DNA of 64,000 nt from Oceanobacillus timonensis (GTDB taxonomy: Bacteria > Bacillota > Bacilli > Bacillales > Amphibacillaceae): the NCBI RefSeq assembly GCF_900166635.1, contig NZ_LT800497.1, positions 968,303 to 1,032,302 on the forward strand. Direction: 5' to 3'. Made by a program: the position numbers and the translations under genes. The notes under the pieces were generated by a model, which did not search any database, had not been told where the DNA came from, and saw only the letters and a list, made by a program, of their open reading frames with translations. Of the stretch, positions 18,201-25,631 are shown piece after piece; within the stretch, counting starts at the first letter, position 1, and each line of letters opens with the position of its first letter.

Positions 18201-18225
18201 TGAGCAAAGAAAGTGAGGGTGTACT

Positions 18226-19740
18226 ATGACAGGCATCAAAGAAATGCATAAACAACCGCCTTATGGCATGATTGCTATATTATTTATTGGAGCGTTTGTA
18301 GCTATCTTAAATGAAACATTACTAAACGTAGCGCTTCCTTCTATTATGAATGAATTTGAAGTAGGACCGACGTCTGTTCAATGGCTGACAAACGGGTATA
18401 TGCTTGTAAACGGGATTCTTATTCCGGCAAGTGCGTTTTTAATTCAGCGTTTTACAAATAGAAAACTATTTTTAACAGCAATGACCTTATTTACGTTAGG
18501 GACATTATTGGCTGCTATATCACCGGTATTTTCGGTTCTTTTAATTGCAAGACTTATTCAGGCAGCAGGTTCTGCGGTGATGATGCCGCTTCTTATGAAT
18601 GTGATGCTGACTGCTTTTCCAATTGAAAAGCGTGGTACGGCAATGGGGACATTTGGTCTCGTTATGATTGTGGCTCCTGCCATTGGACCGACTTTATCAG
18701 GCTGGGTAGTAGAACATTTTGATTGGCGAACTTTATTTTATATTGTCCTCCCGATTTCTATTATTTCCTTACTTATCGGGATATTTAAATTGAAAAACAT
18801 TACGCCGCAGCGGGCTATCAAATTGGATGTTTTCTCCATTATCTTATCCAGCTTTGGTTTTGGCGGTTTACTATATGGTTTCAGTTCAGCAGGTGATGCA
18901 GAGATGGGATGGGGTCACCCGGCCGTCTATATTACAATACTCATCGGGGTGCTTAGTGTCATCGCGCTTATTTTCCGTCAATTACGCATGGAAGACCCGA
19001 TGCTGGAGTTCCGTATTTTCCGTTATCCAATGTTTGCCTTATCTTCGGCCATTTCTGTTGTATTAGCAATGGCGTTATTTTCAGGAATGATTTTAATTCC
19101 ATTATATGTGCAGACTGTTCGTGGTTTTACGCCATTTGAAGCTGGCTTATTAATGCTTCCTGGGGCACTTGTAATGGGAATCATGTCGCCGATTACCGGA
19201 CGATTATTTGATAAATTCGGTGCGCGTACATTAACCCTTGTCGGGTTGATTATAACTGGTGTTACAACCTATCTCTTTACACAATTAGATATGGAAATTA
19301 CCATTACATCGCTTATGGTTATCTTTGCAGCTCGTTCATTCGGCATGTCAATGGTTATGATGCCTGTCATGACAAATGGATTAAACCAGTTGCCAATGCA
19401 TCAAAATCCACATGGTACGGCGATGAACAACACATTGCAGCAGGTCTCGGGTGCGATTGGTTCTGCTCTATTGATTACCATCATGAACAGCCGGACGAAT
19501 AACGAGGCAGAAGCGTTGGCTGAAGATGCCGTGAAAAATATGGATCCATCACAAATACCGACTGGTCCAGCGGCAGAACAGATGCAAGCGGAAATAATGA
19601 ATGAGGCAATGCTGCATGGCATTAACTTCTCTTTCTTTATTTCCCTGTTAATTATTGTTTTAGCATTTATTCTGGCACTGTTTATTAAGCGAGTAGGTAC
19701 GGACGGAAAAATCATTACGAAATCAACGGAAAAAGAATGA
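18226..19740 (+). CDS. MFS multidrug exporter, DHA2 (14-helix) family
   Basis: A 504-residue transporter with about 14 hydrophobic segments. LNVALPSIMNEF and the motif WLTNGYMLVNGILIPASAFL after helix 1 are characteristic of the EmrB/QacA/LmrB drug:proton antiporters, and RLIQAAGSAVMMPLL with GWVVEHFDWRTLF are further family motifs. It exports drugs or lipophilic compounds using the proton gradient. GAGGGTG lies about 4 bases before the ATG. The divergent TetR gene is the likely repressor, and a hairpin with a T-run in the leader suggests additional transcription attenuation. The true substrate is unknown. Confidence 0.9.
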   Translation: MTGIKEMHKQPPYGMIAILFIGAFVAILNETLLNVALPSIMNEFEVGPTSVQWLTNGYMLVNGILIPASAFLIQRFTNRKLFLTAMTLFTLGTLLAAISPVFSVLLIARLIQAAGSAVMMPLLMNVMLTAFPIEKRGTAMGTFGLVMIVAPAIGPTLSGWVVEHFDWRTLFYIVLPISIISLLIGIFKLKNITPQRAIKLDVFSIILSSFGFGGLLYGFSSAGDAEMGWGHPAVYITILIGVLSVIALIFRQLRMEDPMLEFRIFRYPMFALSSAISVVLAMALFSGMILIPLYVQTVRGFTPFEAGLLMLPGALVMGIMSPITGRLFDKFGARTLTLVGLIITGVTTYLFTQLDMEITITSLMVIFAARSFGMSMVMMPVMTNGLNQLPMHQNPHGTAMNNTLQQVSGAIGSALLITIMNSRTNNEAEALAEDAVKNMDPSQIPTGPAAEQMQAEIMNEAMLHGINFSFFISLLIIVLAFILALFIKRVGTDGKIITKSTEKE

Positions 19741-19747
19741 AGTAAAG

Positions 19748-19780
19748 ACTACCATCTGAACTGTCAGGTGGTAGTTTTTA
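19748..19780 (+). terminator. Rho-independent terminator of the MFS gene
   Basis: ACTACCATCTGA pairs with TCAGGTGGTAGT (12 bp, one G-T) around a four-base loop, followed by a T-run. The rest of the 381-bp gap to 20121 contains only unconvincing reading frames. Confidence 0.9.
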
Positions 19781-20121
19781 ATATAATGAAAGAAGCCTGG
19801 AGACAAAAGCATTTCTAAAGAATGAAATTACGTCAATATCAAGGGACCAGGTTTAGAAAAGTATATTGTAAAACTTCATTCAGTAGGAGTTTTAGGGGTA
19901 CTTCTTCGCAAAAAAATAAAACGAAAGTACATTTGAATCATGATGGAGTTGCTTCTGTTATTGACCGTGTTTTGCAAAAGAGTTTGTATATGAATATAAT
20001 GGTATTAGCCTAGACGATCTTTTGAAAAATAAAATGGATTGGAACATTACTTGTAAAAGTACGTACCATATTTTCTTTTAGGAAAGCATATTAAAGCAAC
20101 ACAAAAATCTGGAGGTTTCCC

Positions 20122-20697
20122 ATGCAACAAAAGCAGTATTATCTAGAAACAATGAATCCGACAAATATAAATATGAAAGTTCTCCATAATTATTTGCTGC
20201 AGGACTTTGAGCGTATTGAATTACTTCCTCGTTTTGTATTGAAACGCAATTTAAAGAAGGGTGTGATGAAAGCAGTCTATCTTACAGACGGCCAAGAAAA
20301 ATACGGTTATGCCATTTATCAGCAAGTAGATGCATTTGATGGTATTTTTATTTCCTATTTAGCTGTTCATTCGAAATATAGAGCGAAGGGGATGGGGAGT
20401 GAACTCATGCACCAGTTAAAAAACTTGTCCGCCAACGGTATTTTATTGGAGGTAGAAGATCCGGAAAAAGCAAAGGGAGAGCAAGATTATACCAACAGGC
20501 TACGAAGGATTCAGTTCTATGAACGGAATGGCTTGCATATAAACCCAAATATAAAACTCAATTCCTTTTTTGTTCCATTAAGAATGATGAACAATGTAGA
20601 TCGAATAGATGATTATGATATTACTTTCTATCAGCAGTTATATAATCGGATTTGGAGATGGCCATTAGGGAATTTTTTGGTTAGGGAATATAAGTGA
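20122..20697 (+). CDS. GNAT-family N-acetyltransferase
   Basis: A 191-residue protein whose central part has the GNAT acetyl-CoA site: ISYLAVHSKYRAKGMGSELM, in which the R/Q-x-x-G-x-G/A turn appears as YRAKGMGSEL, and a following strand ILLEVEDPEKA with a later RIQFYERNGL segment typical of the family. It should transfer an acetyl group from acetyl-CoA to an amine; the acceptor is unknown. GGAGG lies 7 bases before the ATG. It is monocistronic, ended by a strong bidirectional terminator. Confidence 0.83.
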   Translation: MQQKQYYLETMNPTNINMKVLHNYLLQDFERIELLPRFVLKRNLKKGVMKAVYLTDGQEKYGYAIYQQVDAFDGIFISYLAVHSKYRAKGMGSELMHQLKNLSANGILLEVEDPEKAKGEQDYTNRLRRIQFYERNGLHINPNIKLNSFFVPLRMMNNVDRIDDYDITFYQQLYNRIWRWPLGNFLVREYK

Positions 20698-20713
20698 TAA
20701 AAATCCTATTTTG

Positions 20714-20757
20714 GTATAAAAAAGAAGTTGAGGCAGCCTCTAACTTCTTTTTTATAC
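20714..20757. terminator. Strong bidirectional terminator
   Basis: GTATAAAAAAGAAGTT pairs perfectly with AACTTCTTTTTTATAC, extended by GAGG / CCTC around a three-base loop. It follows the acetyltransferase and faces the minus-strand PTS operon. Confidence 0.88.
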
Positions 20758-20771
20758 TTCTTAAATGTAAC

Positions 20772-21010
20772 TCTCAATAAAGCATCGCCTCAATCTTTTC
20801 TTCCCTTAGCATATTTACTTTTTCTAATTTACGCATCGATGAAGGGGCATCTAAACTCCATGCGATTATGCCTGCTTCTCCATATAAAATCTTCTATTCT
20901 AACTTCGCTTACCATATCAAAAACGAAAAAGCTGCTTTTTTTATTTGGTTTTTCTGCTTTGGTTTTATTCCATTCACTATTTGAAGCATGTTTTGAAAAG
21001 GTAGTTGCAT
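20772..21010 (-). pseudogene. Decayed reading frame of unknown identity
   Basis: In one continuous minus-strand frame from the ATG at 21010 the translation reads MQLPFQNMLQIVNGIKPKQ onward to AAFSFLIW, then meets stops TAA and TAG, and resumes as YGEAGIIAWSLDAPSSMRK to REEKIEAMLY before a TGA. The second part looks like real protein (balanced composition, helical pattern) rather than random frame, so this is probably the remnant of an inactivated gene. I do not recognise the family. It fills most of the 347-bp gap after the acetyltransferase. Confidence 0.35.
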
Positions 21011-21044
21011 TTTAATATATTTTTGATAAATCCTAATTGTATCA

Positions 21045-22091
21045 TTAAGGATGAAAGAGTACTTTCACAGCATCTATTTCTTTATGAATAAGTTGCTGAA
21101 AAACCTTAGGTCCCTCTTCAAGCGGAAGCTGATGAGAAATCATCGGCTGAATATGAAGCTGTCCGTTTTTCATAAAATGGATTCCTGTTTCCCATTCTTT
21201 TCCTGGATAAGGTGCAGAAAGTGCATTCCAAGCCCCAAACATGCGTAATTCATTCCGGACAATTTTTTCAAAATAATGGCGTTGGAGTGTAACATCACCA
21301 TAAGGAATGCCCAAGTATAAAATTTCACCGCCTTTTTTAGGAAGCGCAAGAATCTGTTCACTTGTGATGGGGGAGCCTGCTGATTCTACTGCCAGGTCCA
21401 CGCCAGTATCATCGGTGTGTTGCTTGATCACTGATTCGGTGTCTTCTTTCAGCGGATTTATTAGGATATCAGCACCTAATTGTTTCGCGGTTTTCAATTT
21501 GTTTTCATCTATGTCAATAGCAAAAACAGCATCAGCTCCAAAAATTTTTGCCCATTGGATAGAAAGAAGACCAATACTTCCTACTCCCATAACAGCTATG
21601 GTTGCACCTGGTTGAATAGATGTACGATAAAAACCATGCAGTACAACAGAGGAGGGTTCTAGCATGGCGGCAGTGTCAAAATCGATGTTATCCGGCAGCT
21701 GCAGCACATGGGACGCAGGAAGCGTAACATATTCAGCGTAAGATCCGGGATGCTTGGCACCAATTACTGTCAGATTTGTGCAGCGGGTTGGCTCACCTTG
21801 TCTGCAATAGATACAGTTACCGCAGGAAAAAGCAGGGCAGGCCGTTACCCGTTCGCCTTCTTTTAAGTGCGTTACGGCACTGCCGACAGCAGATATCACA
21901 CCTGAAAATTCGTGACCAAAGGTTGTTCCGGGCATATACGGACCCAGCTTTTTATAACGGGATACATCCGAACCGCATATTCCGGCAGCCTTTACCCGAA
22001 TCAGCACATCGTCATTGTGAAGGATAGGAGGAATAGGTGTATCTTCTTCATAACGTAAATCTTCTACATCGTATAAATTTAGAGCCTTCAT
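21045..22091 (-). CDS. Zinc-dependent polyol(-phosphate) dehydrogenase, GatD-like
   Basis: A 348-residue MDR dehydrogenase. Catalytic zinc ligands lie in GICGSD and GHEFSG, the structural zinc loop is CGNCIYCRQGEPTRC, and the NAD motif is VMGVGSIGLL. The family includes galactitol-1-phosphate 5-dehydrogenase and arabitol-phosphate dehydrogenase. As the last gene of the PTS operon it most likely oxidises the phosphorylated polyol delivered by the EIIABC proteins. AAGGAGG supports the ATG at 22091. Galactitol-1-phosphate or a pentitol phosphate are both possible; no tagatose-6-phosphate kinase or aldolase is nearby, which favours the pentitol. Confidence 0.87.
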   Translation of the reverse strand: MKALNLYDVEDLRYEEDTPIPPILHNDDVLIRVKAAGICGSDVSRYKKLGPYMPGTTFGHEFSGVISAVGSAVTHLKEGERVTACPAFSCGNCIYCRQGEPTRCTNLTVIGAKHPGSYAEYVTLPASHVLQLPDNIDFDTAAMLEPSSVVLHGFYRTSIQPGATIAVMGVGSIGLLSIQWAKIFGADAVFAIDIDENKLKTAKQLGADILINPLKEDTESVIKQHTDDTGVDLAVESAGSPITSEQILALPKKGGEILYLGIPYGDVTLQRHYFEKIVRNELRMFGAWNALSAPYPGKEWETGIHFMKNGQLHIQPMISHQLPLEEGPKVFQQLIHKEIDAVKVLFHP

Positions 22092-22107
22092 ACTTGAGAC
22101 CTCCTTA

Positions 22108-22257
22108 TTACGATTGATTCGTATTCTTCTTTCTTTTTATTAAAAAGTAGGCAGCAATACTGACCACGATAGAGTTGAAGATAAGTTGATAATCAAAATA
22201 AAATTGGCTAATTCCACGCATTGGACCGAGCATAAAATCTAAAAACATATCAACCAT
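22108..22257 (-). CDS. Small membrane protein within the polyol PTS operon
   Basis: A 49-residue protein between the two dehydrogenase genes, 16 bases before the next start. It has GAGGT 7 bases before its ATG. The sequence is MVDMFLDFMLGPMRGISQFY, then a hydrophobic stretch (about residues 23-40, QLIFNSIVVSIAAYFLI) and a positively charged tail KRKKNTNQS, so a single membrane helix with the C-terminus inside is expected. The compact spacing and good ribosome site argue that it is translated. I know no function for it; it might assist assembly of the EIIC transporter or a dehydrogenase at the membrane. Confidence 0.7.
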   Translation of the reverse strand: MVDMFLDFMLGPMRGISQFYFDYQLIFNSIVVSIAAYFLIKRKKNTNQS

Positions 22258-22283
22258 GTTAATACCTCATTTCGGTTTGTATT

Positions 22284-23327
22284 TCACACACTTTCATCAT
22301 CCATAGGGGTCAGCAGAACTTTAATGGCTTCTCCGTTTTTAATTGCCTGATAAGCTGTATCCCATTGATTGATAGAATATTCATGGGTTACCAGACTTTT
22401 TGCGTTTACTTTTCCTTCTTTCATTAATTGGATGGAAGGCCCCCAGTCTGCAGATTTTTGACTTCTGCTTCCAACGACTTGAATTTCTTTCTGAATTACT
22501 TTTTCCATATCGAAGGGAACCTGAGCTTCCGAGAAAATACCGATTTGCGCATAGTGTCCCTTTTTCCTTAATAAATCCAGACCTTGATTGGCAGCGTGAA
22601 TAGAACCGGAGCACTCTAAAAGAACATCTGTACCATAACCATCTGTCAGCGCATTTACTTTGTCTTTTAAATTTTCTTTTTGAAGATTAATGACATAATC
22701 GATGCCAACTTCCTGTGCTTTATCCAGCCGAACCTGATCATTTGTCAGACCGGCAATTAAAACCGTCGCATCTTGGCTCTTTGCTACTTGGGCAGCAAGT
22801 AAACCGATGGGACCCGGACCAAGAACAACAACCAAATCTCCCTCGCGGATTCCTGTTTTTTGAATGGCATGATACGTACATGCCAAGGGCTCTGTCATGG
22901 CAGCAGACCGGTCATCCAACTCACGTGGTAAATGGTGCAGGCTTTCCTCGTGTGCTATCAGATATTTAGCAAATCCGCCATTTATTTGACTTCCCAACCC
23001 TTTACGGCGATTACATAAATTATAGTCTCCGGATTGGCAATAGCGACATTCACCGCAAATATAGAAGGTAGTTTCTGATGTAACACGATCACCTGCTTTA
23101 AAATGAGTAACACCTTCTCCAGTTTCTACGATTTCACCGGAAAATTCATGTCCTAATGTAACGGGAGCTGCGACTTTATAATGCCCTTCATAGGTATGGA
23201 TATCGGAGCCGCAAATCCCTGCGTAAGCTACTTTAATTTTTACTTGATAACTGGATACAACGGGTTCCTCGACATCTTGGACGTGTAAATGGCCATGTCC
23301 CAAAGCAGTTTTTACAAGGGCTTTCAT
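22284..23327 (-). CDS. Zinc-dependent sorbitol/pentitol dehydrogenase-like enzyme
   Basis: A 347-residue MDR dehydrogenase with GICGSDIHTYEGHY and GHEFSG at the catalytic zinc, CGECRYCQSGDYNLC as structural zinc loop and VLGPGPIGLLAAQ at the NAD site. It is paralogous to the enzyme at 21045 but not a recent copy. Two such dehydrogenases after a galactitol-type PTS is the gene order I recall from the Listeria pentitol locus, where one acts on arabitol phosphate and one on xylitol phosphate to give xylulose 5-phosphate. AAAGGAG precedes the ATG. The substrate is inferred. Confidence 0.87.
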   Translation of the reverse strand: MKALVKTALGHGHLHVQDVEEPVVSSYQVKIKVAYAGICGSDIHTYEGHYKVAAPVTLGHEFSGEIVETGEGVTHFKAGDRVTSETTFYICGECRYCQSGDYNLCNRRKGLGSQINGGFAKYLIAHEESLHHLPRELDDRSAAMTEPLACTYHAIQKTGIREGDLVVVLGPGPIGLLAAQVAKSQDATVLIAGLTNDQVRLDKAQEVGIDYVINLQKENLKDKVNALTDGYGTDVLLECSGSIHAANQGLDLLRKKGHYAQIGIFSEAQVPFDMEKVIQKEIQVVGSRSQKSADWGPSIQLMKEGKVNAKSLVTHEYSINQWDTAYQAIKNGEAIKVLLTPMDDESV

Positions 23328-23518
23328 CGTTCATTCTCCTTTTTTATCAATTTCCAGTTCAAGCTATATAAACAGTTTGAATGGACTAGCAGAAAAAATG
23401 ATGAAGGATGCTTGTGTTAATAAAGAAGGGAGATTCCTAGATCCTATTTCGCAACATCATTATTTTCTGCTAATTTTCTATTAAAAGTAACGATTGGTTC
23501 CCAGCAATTGTTCGTATA

Positions 23519-24778
23519 TTAATTAAACAGGTCAAAGAATCTCCAAATCACCCAGTTCACGATATTACCGCCTTGATCAATACTCGATACCTGTGCGGAG
23601 CCTTCAGGAAGATTAATGTCTGCATTCATTGCCATGTCCGTGAATAATGGGGCAATGTCTGTTGCTACATAGAGCGAAACAGCTATCATAATTGACCCGA
23701 CAATAACAGAGTGAATAATATTTCCTTTCGAAGCTCCAACCACAAAAGCGATAACAAATGGAATCGTCGCCAAGTCTCCAAAAGGAAGTACCGCATTTCC
23801 CGGTAAAATAACGGCGATAAAAACGGTAATTGGTGTTAAAATTAACGCTGTTGCAATCACCGATGGGTGTCCTAAAAGAACGGCAGCGTCCAGGCCAATA
23901 TTAATTTCGCGATCACCAAAGTGTTTATTGAGCCAGGTACGTGCAGATTCAGATACTGGCATTAATCCTTCCATCAGGATTTTTACCATTCTTGGCATCA
24001 GCACCATAACGGCAGCCATTGAAATACCGATGTTGATAATGTCACCAACACCGTAGCCGGCTAGAGCACCAATGGCAGCACCAAGGATTAAGCCGATAAC
24101 CATGGAATCTCCAAATACCCCAAAACGTTTTTGGATGGAGTCTGGATCAGCATGGAGTTTATTTAGACCAGGAATTTTTTGAATTCCTTTGACAACAAAA
24201 ATAAATGGTGCATAAGAAATCGTACTTCCTGTTGCAACGGAGACACCAGGCATTTCATAAAAATCACGTACCATCGGTTGGGTCCAGTCTGCTATTTTTA
24301 AACAGACAATCTGAAATAATGTTGCTGCAATCAGACCCTGCACAATGCTTCCGGATACGGTATAGACAATAGCCCCTGTGAAAGTGTAGTGCCAAAAGTT
24401 CCAAATATCTACGTTCATCGTTTTGGTTGTTTTTGTTACCAACATGACAACGTTTACAATTAATCCTAACGGAATAATAAAGGCAGCAATTGTTGACGCC
24501 CACGCAACGGATGAGGTAGCTGGCCAGCCAATGTCAATGGTATTCAAGCTGACGCCAAGTCTGTCTACCATTCCTTGAGCTGCTGGACCAAGGTTTAACG
24601 TTAATAAATCAATAACAAGGAAAATACCTACAAATGCAACACCGATTATCAGACCTGAACGGAAAGCTTTTCCGGGCTTTTGACCAAATAAAAGTCCGAG
24701 TAAAAAAATGACAACAGGTAAGATGACGGTAGCTCCTAAGTCCAGAAATGCTTGTATAAAGTCAACAAATCCTTGCAT
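23519..24778 (-). CDS. gatC: PTS EIIC, galactitol family permease
   Basis: A 419-residue multi-helix membrane protein, about 9-11 hydrophobic segments, matching the galactitol-family EIIC in size and in features such as LDLGATVILPVVIFLLGLLF near the start, FGQKPGKAFRSG and the central ADPDSIQKRFGVFGDS loop. It forms the channel that carries the polyol across the membrane while it is phosphorylated by the EIIA and EIIB encoded just upstream. A GGAGGG site supports the ATG. A 191-base gap separates it from the first dehydrogenase gene; no terminator is obvious there. Confidence 0.9.
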   Translation of the reverse strand: MQGFVDFIQAFLDLGATVILPVVIFLLGLLFGQKPGKAFRSGLIIGVAFVGIFLVIDLLTLNLGPAAQGMVDRLGVSLNTIDIGWPATSSVAWASTIAAFIIPLGLIVNVVMLVTKTTKTMNVDIWNFWHYTFTGAIVYTVSGSIVQGLIAATLFQIVCLKIADWTQPMVRDFYEMPGVSVATGSTISYAPFIFVVKGIQKIPGLNKLHADPDSIQKRFGVFGDSMVIGLILGAAIGALAGYGVGDIINIGISMAAVMVLMPRMVKILMEGLMPVSESARTWLNKHFGDREINIGLDAAVLLGHPSVIATALILTPITVFIAVILPGNAVLPFGDLATIPFVIAFVVGASKGNIIHSVIVGSIMIAVSLYVATDIAPLFTDMAMNADINLPEGSAQVSSIDQGGNIVNWVIWRFFDLFN

Positions 24779-24840
24779 AAGAATTCCCTCCTATGGGTTA
24801 GGATGCTGCTTTACCCCTTGGGGAATAAAGCAGCCAAATA

Positions 24841-25119
24841 TTATTTTAGTAATTCTTCTAAAATCTGTTTCTTTGTATCTTCTACACCGATCCCTGTTAG
24901 AAATGTACGTGCATTGATAACCGGGAAGGGATAGTTCTTTTTTGTCATTGCAGTAGTCACCAATAGATCTGCTGTATCCTCGTAAGTACTTACTTCTGCA
25001 ATTCTAATTTGTTTTACATCTATTTTTATCCCATTTTCTTTCGCTAGTTCTTCAATTGCATTGTTCACTACAGTGGATGTTGCAATACCTGCTCCACAAG
25101 CTACAAGTACTTGCTTCAT
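24841..25119 (-). CDS. gatB: PTS EIIB, galactitol family
   Basis: A 92-residue cytosolic phosphotransfer protein. The phosphorylated cysteine lies in the P-loop-like VACGAGIATSTVV at residue 8, directly after the first strand. It receives phosphate from EIIA and passes it to the incoming polyol at EIIC. The ATG overlaps the end of the EIIA gene by four bases, so the two are translationally coupled, and AAAGGAGGTGA is the ribosome site. Length is normal for the family. Confidence 0.92.
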   Translation of the reverse strand: MKQVLVACGAGIATSTVVNNAIEELAKENGIKIDVKQIRIAEVSTYEDTADLLVTTAMTKKNYPFPVINARTFLTGIGVEDTKKQILEELLK

Positions 25120-25607
25120 AACTTCTCACCTCCTTTAAAGGTACTCAGATTAAGTTTGTCAGCTACGCGTTTCTGGATTTCCAACGTGTCTTCGGTCTGG
25201 AGTAATTGATTGAGAAAAGACGCTTCTTGAAAAATCTTCATTAAATCCTGCAGAAGCTTCAATTGGGAATGAGGTTCATCCATTGCCAGCATAAATACAA
25301 TTTGCACAGGAGTGGTTTCTTTTTCTTCTCCCATAATGACAAAATCTACCGGATTTTTTAATGTAGCTACACTGATGGTTCTTTGATTTACATGAATCGC
25401 ATCTGTATGCGGAATAGCTACAGATACGCCTGGTGTTGGTAATCCGGTTGCAAATTCTTTCTCTCTTTCGATAATTGCCGGAATAAAGCTGTCTTTGACA
25501 TAATGCTGTTTTACTAAATTTTCTCCCATTTGCTGAAGTACTTCTGTATAATCATCAGCTTCTAAATGCATTAAAATAACCTTTTCATTAAAGCGTAATT
25601 TACTCAT
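25116..25607 (-). CDS. gatA: PTS EIIA, fructose/galactitol type
   Basis: A 163-residue EIIA of the fructose-mannitol fold. The phosphorylated histidine is in VSVAIPHTDAIHV (around residue 67), and the family segment PVQIVFMLAMDEPHSQLKLL follows. It takes phosphate from HPr and donates it to the EIIB encoded immediately after, with a four-base overlap. It is the first transport gene after the regulator, 24 bases downstream of it. A related EIIA domain forms the C-terminus of the regulator. Confidence 0.92.
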   Translation of the reverse strand: MSKLRFNEKVILMHLEADDYTEVLQQMGENLVKQHYVKDSFIPAIIEREKEFATGLPTPGVSVAIPHTDAIHVNQRTISVATLKNPVDFVIMGEEKETTPVQIVFMLAMDEPHSQLKLLQDLMKIFQEASFLNQLLQTEDTLEIQKRVADKLNLSTFKGGEKL

Positions 25608-25631
25608 GACATAACACTCCTGCCTTCACTA

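Noticed and set aside
19822..20013. 63-codon frame with a protein-like tail (HDGVASVIDRVLQ)
   Set aside because: It might be a decayed gene, since similar text continues in another frame to about 20070, but I cannot identify a family and there is no ribosome site.
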